From Aspidiotus rigidus (lineage: Eukaryota; Arthropoda; Insecta; Hemiptera; Diaspididae): a stretch of 64,000 nt of DNA. Positions 25,201-38,100 of this stretch are shown here, piece after piece. Position numbers and translations under genes: made by a program. The stretch is taken from assembly GCA_035079385.1 (NCBI GenBank), contig JAVHKY010000065.1, positions 1,116,001 to 1,180,000 of the forward strand. The letters run 5' to 3'. The notes under the pieces were generated by a model, which saw only the letters and a program-made list of their open reading frames with translations, did no database searches and was not told where the DNA came from. The first letter of the stretch is position 1; every line of letters begins with the position of its first letter.

Positions 25201-25623
25201 ATAAACAAAATACCAATAGTTGTCAAATTTCATCCTAAAAATCTGGGATTGGGCTCATTCGAAAGGAAATTACAGGGGCTACGATTTTTGTTCTTTCCAA
25301 TTTTCAATAAAAACGAGTGAAACTCAAGTTATCACAATAATTCAACTTTCTCAACGCGTTTGAAGGTTGGAACAACGCGCGTACATCTATAAGGTACAGC
25401 GAGAAGCAGTCTCAGTACTCGATAATCCCCTTTTTTCCTAATATTTTCGCCCCCTACTCCACCTCGAGGGAGTCAGAACGTCGAAATTTATTCAAAGACC
25501 CGACCCAAATAAAACGATATTTTTCAAAACAAATTCCAAGTCGATAGGTGAAGGCGTTTGAAAGTTATGGAATTACATACATACATACATATTTACATAC
25601 AGACAGACATTTTTTTCTTTATT
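19271..25623. other. Non-genic spacer, unit 2
   Basis: Duplicate of 3341-9733 without the 38-nt purine-rich insertion. It shares two substitutions with unit 3 against unit 1 (caaaccc near 22786, tcccgtt near 23672). No gene seen. Confidence 0.5.
22233..22265. repeat. Perfect 15-bp-arm hairpin, unit 2
   Basis: Same hairpin as 6343-6375. Confidence 0.8.
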
Positions 25624-25868
25624 AGTCCGGGAATTATAGGTTTTGAAAATGAAAAAATTGGGATCAAAGATTTTATTGCTGGAAGTTGTTAATGATAATC
25701 CCCTTGTTACCGGACATAAAACCCACCTTGCCCCTCCCGTTCGCAACTCCCTTTTATCGGGGGGGGGGGGGGGAAAGCGTCCAAAAAAGTAGTTTTTTCC
25801 ATTTTTCCCAAAGTGACGCACTATTTTGAAAAATGTCATCAGACATAAAATGATCTACATTAAGAAAT
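25624..25868. mobile_element. Solo terminal repeat of the foldback family, unit 2
   Basis: Duplicate of 9734-9978, with the same 15-G run. Confidence 0.65.
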
Positions 25869-26711
25869 CATGAATTACCCGTTTTTTTGTTTTTTTTTTC
25901 AAAATTTGATCGATCGAACAATTTCTTTTCCATTTTTGGTTGGCGGATTCAGATGGACAGTTCGTGTTTTTTTTTTTGTCTGTATAATATTCCGGCTACT
26001 AAAAATCATATAAGTTACTCTTTTTTTTTTTTTTTGGTGGGGGGGGGGGTTTCCTTGTTAATACAAATGGAGCTATTCTTGAATCCAATTTTCTATCTGT
26101 TCTTTTTTCTTTTTTTTTTCATCTTTAGATGACAAATTTTGGTAGGTAATTTGCTTCTCTCTTCTTTGTAATTGTATACGTAAAATAATATCAGAAGCTT
26201 CATTAAAAATATCAATAAAACACGAAAACACAAGATTGGAAATGAATGGCAATGTATTATAATATTTTTATAAAAGTCGGAAAATTAAATGTAAAATGAG
26301 TGCCGTACAAAGTCGAAATTAAAGTTCATCATGTGCTAAAACTAAGAAAAAAAAACAACTTATACTCCGAAAATAGGATTATAAATTAAAAAAAAGGAAA
26401 ATGGTGAGCACAGAGATCATATAGGCTATAGGCAGAAAGAAAACTTGAAAGACGAACATCATGTTTGAGCAAAAAAATAAATAAATAAATAAATGAATGA
26501 ATAATAATCGAAAATAAGGTTGAAATCAAAAAATCACAATAAAATAACTTGGTTTTTGATGCATTCTATGGTTTGTGAGAAGATCAAAAGCGAAAATTCT
26601 GATACGAAAAGTAGGTGATATCTTAAAAACACGGGTGGGGAGGAAAAGAAGTGATGAGGATCGAAATTATCACTAGAAGAAAAATAAAACGAATACTGAC
26701 ATTTTGAGCAA

Positions 26712-26745
<34 letters not shown>

Positions 26746-26746
26746 T
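26712..26746. repeat. (AAT)n microsatellite, unit 2
   Basis: Same tract as 10822-10856. Confidence 0.85.
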
Positions 26747-27178
26747 TAATGATTAAAAATGAGGTTGAGATCAAAAAATCACAATCGTTGAAATAAAAGT
26801 GAGTTGATTTTTGTCAATTATTTGAAAATATTCCAAGAAATCTGTACAAGAAAAACCCGAATGAAATATTTAAATGGATTAGTTTCACCAAAGTTCTGGG
26901 TTTGTCTAAAATGAAAAAAGTAAAAAACGCGATCTAAAACTAAAAAATCTAAAATGACGTTATATGCGAAACTTTATACAACTATCACACCATCTTCGTC
27001 AACATAAAATAATAAAGAGAATTCAAAAATCGTATAAAAGAAAAAAAAAGAGAAAAAAAACGACCACCAACTTAAATTTAATATAAAATTATGTCAATAG
27101 GTAAGACTTTATACTTAAGAATATAAAAAAAAGTCTATATTATAAAAACTGAGCAAAAAATTTGTACATTGAATAAAT

Positions 27179-30100
27179 TTATCTACACCGAAACATAAAC
27201 CGTCGAATATCGCTGCGAACGCGGGCGTTATTTACAGCAACCAGCCACGCATATAGAGGCGCCTTCGATTTCACGACGAACGTCAACGGCAAAAACGACA
27301 ATACAGCGCAGTCGCTTGTAAATGTCTTCTTCACCCTCTCCATTCTCAACGCCCATTCCTCATGTTTATCCGGTTTGAAGCCAGAGAAACGCAGCGTATC
27401 TGAATTTTCGTAATTAACCTATGGACAAGTTTAAATTGAGATTTAATTATTCGATTCCACAAAATTATTTTCCATAATATAAAGAACTAACGGTTGGCGG
27501 CGCACCAGCTATGTGTTGAGTAAATATTTGGATTTTAATGTACGTTGCGTCTCAGGGGGTCGCTTTTTTAGCTTTCTACATTTCTCAAAATTGTAGTACT
27601 GTTGATAACACTTCATCTTTACCATCAGTAACATTTACCTTATTGTAGGTTGAAGACAAGGGAGAGTGTGGATACACGCAATGTAGATTATAAAATCAAA
27701 TGTGGGTATAGAAACCGATTTACACTGAATACATAGGCAATGGACGGACAGTGGGTAAAAAACTTGCAGCTTATTTCGCGAACTGTTCGGGATTGCCTTC
27801 ATTATCGTGTTAATCGAGACTGACAGGGAACCTGTTTTATGGAGGTTTCTTTGTTCATTTACTTTTTCTAAATAAAGATTAAACTTTGTTCCTCTCTACC
27901 TTGGGCGTTTGAGCTCGCAAGTCCATACTTCTTCAAGTTCCTCCCCTATCCGATACAGCTCAATATTCTAAATTATCTCTAGTCCCTCTCTCCCATCATA
28001 TATAGCTTGAACGCCAAAATGTTTCCAAATCCCACTCCTATCTCCTATAGCACCGTGATCGAACTCAATATTTGAAATGTTTACGTCCCGCTCCTATCAT
28101 ATATATGTATATATATAGCTTGGAGGTCGAAATTATTTTCGAGTACCATACGTTTTGCGAGGGCGGCCAGCACCTGTCATTTTTCTTCAATTTACCCCCT
28201 CCCCTCCATTAAAAAAGTTCCCTGATGAAAAACAGCTCTACACTCCTAATGCATCACATCAGTCTGTATAGACACATGAGACGCACTCAGTTGTTTTTTG
28301 TGTGAGAAGCATCAGACGTTTTTCACATTTCTCTCTCAAATCCGGTACCATTTTCAGTCGATTACTCCTTTGATGCGTTTGAAATTTTCTAAATCCGCGC
28401 GTTCATCTGCGTCATCCATCGTTCAAAAGTGGAAATTTTATCAAGTCTCACTTCCGATATGTAGCAACAAAGCGGAGAAAAAGAGAGAAAAGAAGAGAAA
28501 AGTTTTCCCCAGTGTCTTATTCGATTAGAGTAGGTCACGTTCGTACAAAATAATAAAAGGACTTGTCCAGACGAATATATCATAAACACAATAATGAGCT
28601 TGAAAGCACTGTCGTCTTAAAAAATTTTTTATTACTTATACGACGATCGACGTTTCGAACGTACACACGTTCTTCTTCAGGATCGATAAATACTACAATC
28701 GTTCGAAACGTCGATCGTCGTATAAGTAATAAAAAATTTTTTAAGACGACAGTGCTTTCAAGCTCATTATTGTGTTTATTGTATTTATCACGTTCGTACG
28801 GCAGGTGTCAAATTAAAAAAAAAGAAAAAATAAAACCTGACCGAGTTTCCTGTTTAAAAGTAATGTCGCCTGATATCTGATACTTGGACTATTCAATTTT
28901 TACTTACTGTACGAAACATGGTATTCAGTATACATAGAAAATTTACGCTGAACTGCGTAAGCAACGGATATCCAATCAGTAGGAAATCTTCCGATACTTT
29001 CAATCCGTAAAGTATGTCGTTGACCATACGGAACGCTTTGTACTCCGCTTCGTGGTGAGTTTTAGCATTCGCGTATGTTTCTCGTACGTCACAAATTTCA
29101 GCGTTGACGGCTGTAGGTGATGGCGATACCGACTGATCTGAAGAATAATAATTGAATTCGGACGGCGTAGTCGTTTCCATGAGCTCATTTCTGAGTCTCA
29201 TGAAGGTACCCATGCAGTATTGACTGCTACGCACAGTCATAATGGGTTTGCCACACTTGATATTGAAACAACTATCGCCGTCAACGTCAATAACCTGAAA
29301 ACGATAAACAAAATATTCGTGCATTAGATATTTAGATGGCGAGGCGTTGTCCTTGATGGGTCCTTTCTCTAGTCTATAGCTTGAGACAAGTACTTACCGG
29401 CATACGTGTTGTTCGGACCATACATCGATGATCCAGTTTGTATATTTCCTCCGAAACACTATGAAAGATATCTAAAGTCGTACGCAAAACGCGGTCAGCG
29501 TGTGACGCGCCTCCATATTTACTGCACCGCTTTTCGAATACGTCAAAACGTTTAAAATTCTAAAACGGAATGAAATATCGTATTAAAGATAATCATGGAG
29601 AATGAATATTTAGAGACAATGTGGCTCATAAATATTAAGGGATCTTGAAACTTCATACTCACAATATCGAATAGCGGTGCAGTAGATGAGATCGACTTCA
29701 CCTCGTACTTAGAAACAAATTCTGCCCAGAGTTCCTCCTGAACAAACTCGAATACACGTCGTAGCTTTGGGTCATTTCGACGCGGGAATAGACGTATATT
29801 TCGCTCTATGACTGAAATCTGCGAGTAAAATCGGAATACAATTTTAATGTTAGAAAAATGTCAGGTACCTACGACATGAGAGCTGACCACGGTAAAAGTA
29901 TACTTACTTGGCGTTCAGCGAATAACGAAACGCAATCTATAAGATTCTTCATAAATTGCCGGTTCACTTCAGCAAATGAAAACATGGCGAATTCACTATG
30001 CCTTTCTTCCGCTGTAAAATTTAAGAAATCGAGTTTTATAAATCAAAGTCATTAGTGTACTTCTTATTTTTCTTCAATGAAGATATTATGATTGAAATAA

Positions 30101-31901
30101 CTTCTACGCATAAAGAGAAATCGCTTACTTATTTGTAGCAATTCTTTCAAATAAATTCCGGCCACTTCTTCTCCGCCGTATTCTCTACAGATGACATAAA
30201 CTTCGGAATTGCCTTCTTTACTCGTTGCTGGTTTCATGATACTAACGGATTCGAATACTTTGTTGAGTAAATACAACAAGCAAATAGTATCGCATTCGAA
30301 ACACGTAAACATTTTAAGTACGAAATGTCCGCCTGAAATGAAAGGACTCGTTAGTAATACGTTTCAGTACGAGGATAGCAATTGTGACCAAGAAAAGACA
30401 GTAAGCGTCCAAATATTGAATTTTGTACACTTAATGTTTTTCAATGAATTTTAGCTACCTACATTCTTCTACAAGGTATTGATGAAAAATATAAACGTAA
30501 TCGATATTTGGTAGGATATAGTGGTAACTTCCATCTTAATTGAGACTATTCTTCGTATTTGTGGGCTATGATTTTTTAAAATAGGAATCAAAGTTTGCGT
30601 TTTTTTTTTTCACTCTGACTGGTATTCATTGATATCAATTAACTCGATATTTTGTTTTTTCATTCCGCTTTTAGACGCTTATCGCTTTTTCCTGGAATCG
30701 GGTCACAGTCTTAGAAGCAATCTGATGACACATTACTCACCTCTTCGCAAAATTCGTAATGCGGTCAACGTTTCCTTCATAAGCAACCAGGAAACGCTAT
30801 TCTCCTGTTCATTAGGTTGACCTTGACAATCAAAACTGCCATCAGCGGTAACTAGGTGAGCGAGTTGATCTCCACACTCGCGTCTCAAGTGTTCAGTGTA
30901 ATCAGTATGAGTGATGTCGCCGGAGAAATCTGAGCCAAAGTCCCAGTGGTCGATGGTTTGCAGCATAAATCGGTCGTCGTTTATCATTTGCGATAGGGTG
31001 TTACCTTCGTAGTAAGGATTAAGCGTACTTGCTTTCCAAAACCACTATGAGAAGATACAAATATTATAGATTATAGTACATACGTATAAGCTAACTAAGG
31101 AATCTATACGAAAGACGACTATGACCATCACTATACTCACTCTCATCTGCGGATGATTCAATCTCAAATAATGGTTCAATGAGGCGACGAAAGCGCCGGG
31201 AGCTTCGCACAAATGAACGGAATACAGCTTTTGATTCTTTATTGCGTCTTTGGGTATCAAGCGGAAGGAAGAGACGATTTCGTAAAATTTACACCAAGCT
31301 TGTGTAAGGAACTCAACTTTTACTTCATCCTTCATTTTACGCATAACCAACGCTGCTGGGTTTGTGGCACTAGTGTGTCGGTGCCATTCGTTTAGCTGGA
31401 AATGGTCGAGTTCGTTCTTGACAGAGTTCAATTTTTTCTTCAGCACTTGGAATTCTCGAAGTTGGTTATCCTGAAACAAGAAAATTTATGAATATTGCAA
31501 TAATCTCTCAATTGATCATCTTGAACGAAAGGGTGTGTTGACGAGGGTGTGATACTTACCGACCATTTCTTCGAAGTATATAGCGACTCTTTCACCTTTC
31601 TCATGCTAGAGAAGTACAAATTGAATGAAAATTTCTTCTCGAAACAAGAACGCACTATCTTGTCGACCGATGGGAATCCGTATGATAAACTCAGGTACTC
31701 AGTCAAGTCATCCGATGATGAATTTTTCTCCGTCTCTGGCGGTGGTGATGAACTTGAATAGGAGTCTTCCGAAGAAGAGTCGTTAAGCGTCCCTGCTGGC
31801 AGTAGGGATAGTTCCGAAGAGGAATCGTTTGACGCTCTGTTGCTGCCGACAGGCTTCTTCAAGGCAAGTTGACGCCTCGTCGACGTCAATTTCTTAGACA
31901 T
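27179..31901 (-). CDS. CMTR2: CMTR2 (cap-2 2'-O-methyltransferase), complete copy B
   Basis: This is an exact positional duplicate of the gene at 11289-16011, shifted by 15890 bp. Exons: 31560-31901, 31141-31470, 30741-31044, 30129-30332, 29908-30011, 29663-29818, 29398-29559, 28908-29294, 27179-27418. All splice borders are preserved, there is no stop or frameshift, and the predicted 742 residues are the same as copy A as far as I can read. The catalytic tetrad and SAM motif are intact, so it should encode an active enzyme if transcribed. Its probable first, non-coding exon ends at the donor 35008-35009 in the next unit. Confidence 0.93.
28582..28779. mobile_element. Foldback with perfect 80-bp arms inside CMTR2 intron 8, copy B
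   Basis: Same element as 12692-12889, identical arms and spacer. Confidence 0.75.
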
Positions 31902-32104
31902 TTTCTGTAAATATAACATGAAAGAGAATTACGTAGATGGATATCAACGTGGACGAATTGAGAATACCTATTCTATGATTAAATAAAAAAATTTTATTTT
32001 ATACGATCGATCGACCAAGGCCAAAAGTAGAAAATAATATGTACGTTCTGGACCAGATTGGAATGCGGTCCTCAATTACCCCAAAGCGCGAGGTGTTAAT
32101 TACT

Positions 32105-32992
32105 AGTACGGGAATTATACATTAAATAATGGTGGCGAAAATGAAAAAATTGGGATCGAAGATTTTATTGGTAGAAGTTGTTAATGATAGTCCTTATGTT
32201 ACCGGACATGAAACCCACCCCGCCCCTCCCGTCCTCAATCCCCTTTTATAGGGAAAAAACCTTCCAAAAAAGTAGTTTTCTCGATTTTTCGCAAAAATAA
32301 CGCACTATTTTAAAAAATGTCATCCGACATAAAATGTTCTACATCAAATTTCTTATAAGAAAGGTTCTTATAACATTTTCGATTAAGCTCACTGTTCACG
32401 AGTTATAGAGTGTTGATGTTTCACATAATTTCAATAATACGCTCCACATACGAAATATAGGTACGCATGCGCCAGAAGAGGCTGACGACTTGTGAATACC
32501 TTCTATGAGTACTTTAATATTTTTGGTAGAAGATTTGTAAATAGCACGTACTTGAACATAGTTTTTCTTTTTGTGAGATTACGTGTACTCGAAAAAATAA
32601 AATTTCTACTCTCAGGAAACACTTATATAAATTTCTTAACTAGTAATAGAAGTACGCATTTAGCGCGCACGCAGCGTATACACATATTGAAATATGTAGA
32701 AAACATCAGGGCTTCATAACTTATGAACAATGAGTTAAATCGAAAATTTTATAAGGAAATTTAATGCAGATCATTTTAGGTCTGATGACATTTTTCAAGA
32801 TAGTGCATTATTTTTGCGAAAAGTCGAAAAAACTACTTTTTTGGACGCTTTTCCCCCTATAAAAGGGGTTGCGGACGGGAGGGGCGGGGTGGGTTTTATG
32901 TCCGGTAACAAGGGGACTATCATTAACAACTTCCAGCAATAAAATCTTTGATCCCAATTTTTTCATTTTCAAAACCGTATAATTCCCGGACT
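32105..32992. mobile_element. Foldback-type element, unit 3 copy
   Basis: Same element as at 313-1200. It lies in the inferred intron 1 of CMTR2 copy B. Confidence 0.7.
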
Positions 32993-34081
32993 ATACCCTT
33001 CTTAATTACTCTCGGATGATTTATCTCGGACGTTGTAATTATGATGTGCTGTACGGTCACCGCAGAAATATAATTTTTACATGTTCCGGGTAAACCCCCA
33101 TTATCAAGATACATAAAATATGATTTTGCTGTGAGCGTACTTTATTAATTCGACGGATTAATTGGATGAAAAATATTCTTTATGATAATAACGAAGATTA
33201 ACTTTTTCTGATTTTTTTTATCCATTTATTAACTAAAATGAAAACTAACCTTGATTCACTTCTTCCGATTGTAAAATACCGTATTAATCGTGATTATTTG
33301 CTCTACAAAATTCATTTTACTTTTGGAATACTGATGTTCAACATTTTAAACAGACCTACCTATTTCTAATGTATTATCGTCATTATTTGATGTTAATTTG
33401 CTTTTGATGTGTTCATATAAATTGAAAATATTCTCGACGTTCATCTTCCAGCCAGATCGAGTAGAAATATTAAAATCGGAAAAAAATTCTGCCGACTTTA
33501 TCAATTCAGCAAGCAGATACCGATTTGAAAATTTGGTAAAAATTTCTGTCGATTTGATAAAATCGGCAATTTGAAGGATTCGGCGTAACGTATATAATTT
33601 TCATCTGCAGTGTAAGGCTTCCCTCTCCAGAAAAGTATTGTAACGTAGTCTCATGTAGACCTATGAACGTAAACTCGTTCCAGCAGTAAAGATACAGTGG
33701 ATTATTCTGTCGAAGAGATGGCGAACTCGAATAGGGTAGCTCATTTTATAATAAGCGTTCGCCACTCACTATAAGAGCGCTTGATGCCCTTCAGAAATGT
33801 ATACTCTTCCTCTTGTCAATGCGCATCACCATTTTGATGGAGATTGTGACGATTTAGGTGAGCCGCGATCGCACCTAGCTTCTGCTACAGGAATCAACTA
33901 TCCCTTCCCCGGAATACTGAAAAGGCTGTTGCTCGAATGTAGAAATACAATTTAAACCTGGTCTATTGTGTTCCTATTCTCGTATAAAGCAACCATGGAC
34001 TACGAAGCGCGGCAAATGAAGATGAAAATCGGTTTGTGAAAGAAGAGGCAGGCGTTCGATAATATGTTTTTACTCGTGTAA

Positions 34082-34246
34082 CCTCGCGCGCTTCAGCAGC
34101 AATACGTAATGGCCAAAAAAGTAGTTCTGAAAGCGTCCTCGTGCGCTTCAGCAGCAATACGTAATGGCGAAAAAAGTAGTTCTGAAAGCGTCCTCGCGCG
34201 CTTCAGCAGCAATACATAATGGCGAAAAAAGTAGTTCTGAAAGCGC
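34082..34246. repeat. 55-bp minisatellite, 3 copies, unit 3
   Basis: Same three 55-bp monomers as at 2290-2454. Confidence 0.9.
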
Positions 34247-34392
34247 ACGAGTCTGCAGACTAGTATGGTAGGACTTTTATTATAATATGAAAACGCACCC
34301 CGTCTTTGCTTTAAAATTCAGAAAATAATTTAAACTAGGATTTGTATGACCATTGCGAAAATAGTCGACGTATTGTAAAAGTGTTTTCAATT

Positions 34393-34519
34393 TGCTGGAT
34401 ACAATTATGGAAGCGCACCACGTTTCAAGACTTATATAGGTGTACCAAGAAAGGGAACTATGTTTTCTCTTTTTCGTTCTTGGTCAACACCAGGTGCATT
34501 CTTGTAATTGTATCCAGCA
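34393..34519. repeat. Imperfect ~127-bp hairpin, unit 3
   Basis: Identical to the hairpin at 2601-2727. Confidence 0.6.
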
Positions 34520-34925
34520 GTCCAGCGAAGAGAAAACTTTTTACAATTTGAATATTTATCAATGTTTCTCTACAGAAATGATTATCAAAGACGAATCGAA
34601 GGGTTAATTATGAATTTACGAGTAAATGCAATTCCCTTTTTCGAGCCAGCGAGCACTTCAGACGTGATTGTGCTCGACGTACACGAATTCTCTGTGAACT
34701 ACTCATAGAACCACGATGCGATACATTTACTTTCGCGCATCCCTTAATAATTATCGCAATCATAAACACTTAGAATTCGTGGTTGCTTAATACATCGAGA
34801 CAAAATTATACCGGTACGCATTTCTTTCGTAAGTAATTTAAGTACGATATCAAGTGTTAAGAGATACCGACGCTATTCGAATTTGCGATCATCGCTATAT
34901 TCGAATAAGTACTGCGATATTTCAC

Positions 34926-34953
34926 TATAATAATAATAGTAATAATAATAATA

Positions 34954-34984
<31 letters not shown>
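34926..34984. repeat. (ATA)n microsatellite, interrupted allele, unit 3
   Basis: Identical in length and interruptions to the tract in unit 2. Confidence 0.9.
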
Positions 34985-35009
34985 GCTCAATAATTAATTG
35001 AAACCTTAC

Positions 35010-35160
35010 CTGCTTTGTGAGTCTTCGAGAAAAAATAATTTCTACAAGTCGCGCGGAATCACTTCACTTCACAAATCAGTCGCAAATAAATAACGTAAAA
35101 TGGAAGAACTGTGACGAATTACAAAAATCACTTCAATAGCAAATCGAGAGGCTAAAAACA
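35010..35160 (-). promoter_or_regulatory. Probable non-coding first exon and promoter of CMTR2 copy B
   Basis: Same sequence as the copy at 19120, with donor GT at 35008-35009 and exon edge CAG. The paired acceptor is directly 5' of the start codon at 31901. The upper limit is not determined. Confidence 0.4.
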
Positions 35161-38100
35161 TACACAGCCCAGCCTATACAGAACTGAACTGAAGTCCATT
35201 GCAATAGGGAGAACGCTTTCAAATTTTCACCAACCGGTTACTACCCTTACGCACTGCAGCCATCACTACCCGCCAAAATATTCACCTTTGCACACCAGAA
35301 CGCTATAGTTGGGCTATGGGTCTAGTAGCGTTTAGCGTGTAGGAGTATCACAAGACTGTACTACCCTTTCACTGCAGCCAACTACCCTCTCTAAAAATAA
35401 TGTTTGATTCCACAATGCTGAAATCTGCCGCACGAAGTTGGATTGATGTATATCCAAATCAATGACCGGGAAGATGTTCCCTTTTCTTAAAATAAGATTA
35501 ATACGGTTAATTGAGATGTAAATGTGCGTTACTAAGACGATTTTTCGATGAGAAATCCAATTTTGATACTAATTTTCCGCTACAAGTATCCCTCCTTTTA
35601 ATATTCGCGGTTTTGGGCCGTGGTTTGGATATACGTCAAAATTTTGATGTATATCCAACCTTCATTTCAACACAATTCAGAGTAGAGTGTTCATCCTACG
35701 TGCGAAAGAAAGCTCCAATTTCCTAGATCTGAATTTTTCCCTGTTATTCCAACAATAAAGTAATAGTAGTGTGTTATCACGATTCACACACTCGCACCAA
35801 TCGTTCAAAAGATACAGTTTGCCTCACCGTCGATTTGGATGAACGTCAATTTAACTTTGTCCGGCAGTAAGATGACTTACAAAATTTGGAAAACCAAAAA
35901 ATACTTAGTACTCAACGACAACAAGTCCAAAGTAAAGAGAGAAGAAAGACTAACAAACACCCTTTCTGCAGCTACCTACACCACTTACAGACGACAGATA
36001 TCGCAACATTATTGGACTTTATTCATCGTCAAAATCGTTAAATTTATATTTTAGTAGATTCCCCAAGGTTCTAGACGGCGGTTGAATTATGCAACTTATC
36101 CTTCTCGACTTTCATATTTTGGCTTGCTCGATATAGAGGTACCTATTAATTATTCGCGCACACTCAAGAAAAACGGGGATACCCCATTCGCCTTTCTTCC
36201 CCACATCGTCGCGTTGAAAGAAATACCTATTTATGAAATCCATCTTCCATTATAGTATCTGATTGAGAATGTATCTGAGGAGAAGTCTTGTAATACCTAA
36301 TCTTAACAATTTTATGAACAAAGTTTCGAAATCAATTCACCTATGTGGGTATAATCTGACGTAAATAGCTCACTCCTGTACAACAAAGAAACACAATTAT
36401 GTTCTTATGTTCTAAAAACCGACGGTCAGTTAAGTGTTGGTATAAAATGCAGATGATAATCGTCATATTGGCGAACCAACAATTAAGATCTGAGGGATCA
36501 TGGTCCAAGTACGATAAAATTTGTATCATTTATTACAAATGTATATAGAATTACAGCGGGGAGGATATTGAGAGGAATGTTTGAGCTAGAAAGTTTCAAC
36601 TCAATAAATAATTAGATAGGTCTTCAATTATTTCACTATTCACTAACTGCGGCTGTTGATACATGCTCTAGTTTCCTCTTATCACGCTATAGACAGAGCG
36701 TTTTTTACAAAATCAACATAATTGAGAAATCATTGACTTGTATATACGATTCCCGATACTTACTCACTTTAAATTTTTCTTGTCAAACTTGAAAGTTTTC
36801 TTGTACAGAATGAAGAGAAATAAGGAATCTTCTACTTGTGCGACTACTCACTCTTACCTTACGGTCCGATGAACAAAATAGAATGAAATAAAGAGACATC
36901 AACGATAATTGTGTGATTATTTAAGTCGTCTTTAAATCGTTTTGCTAAAGTTCACTTTTGTTAGCAAAGTTGTATCTTCACAACCTTGATACGAGTAGAT
37001 ACTACTTCTGATGTAAAGAATGATTAATCACATCGAACAAAGAGTTTTCCGATCTTCTGCATCGTTATAGTTTGGCTGTACGATAATACAATTTTGTACC
37101 TATGGAACGTCATATTCTGATATCGAATTAGAGTTTTAGCATCTTCATTCATTATTACATTCGCGCTACTGATAAGAGCAAGATGACATTTCTTTTTAAA
37201 ACTTTCATTAGAATGCTCGCGCTATTAATTCATAACTACGAGCTAGGAAGAAGAAAATGAAATGAATCTGGCGATTGATTGTCGTTGACGTTCCAAAAAA
37301 AGAAAGATTTCAACTAATTAAGTTGAAAATTGTTCTTCCTGCAGAATGATTGGAAGGCGTAATCACTGATTTTTGCGAATACTTACCGAGCTATAACAAA
37401 GAAATTATTCTTCTGAAATCCGTCACCCTACAAAGCAGAGAAGTCTATAGGCAGTCAGAATTCAGCTAACTAAAATCTTAAGGAGCGTAATAATGTAGAG
37501 AAAGAAAAATTAGTATTGCAGACTACCTAAGTAAGATATCGCGACATCGTATACTGTATTTTCGTTTCTGCAAAGAGGAACAAATATCCTTGAAGAAACG
37601 GAATTTGAAAAAATACGCTTTCTTGTGGCATAACCTGCTCTATAAAACTTTACTCGTATTTTTTCAATCTTATGCAGACAGAGCCAACAATAAGCTTCAT
37701 AATATTAATATTTTTCTTGGGTATGGATATTATTGTTTTTTTATGGGAAATTTGGAGATTTATTTCCACGGATCGTTGAATGTTTCCTTCTACTCTTGAA
37801 AGATTTGGGATTCTTATTCGGAAAGTGTATCATTCGATGTCTGGAGAAATTGACTGGAGTGGTTCTTGGACGACCGAATCAAATGGCGCAACAAGAGTCT
37901 ACATTATATGAATTTGATGAAGAGGAATTCGGGATATTATGGCCCCGTCAGAACCAGGAATCGGGTGAAAGGGAGGCGAAAAAGGAAGGAAAGTATCTTC
38001 GATCGGACTACGCGAGTAATTACTTGATCTTTTATATCCTTGTACACTTGAATTTTCGGCAAGTCGATCATTTTTTCAATATTTGTGTTCTTCACCGATG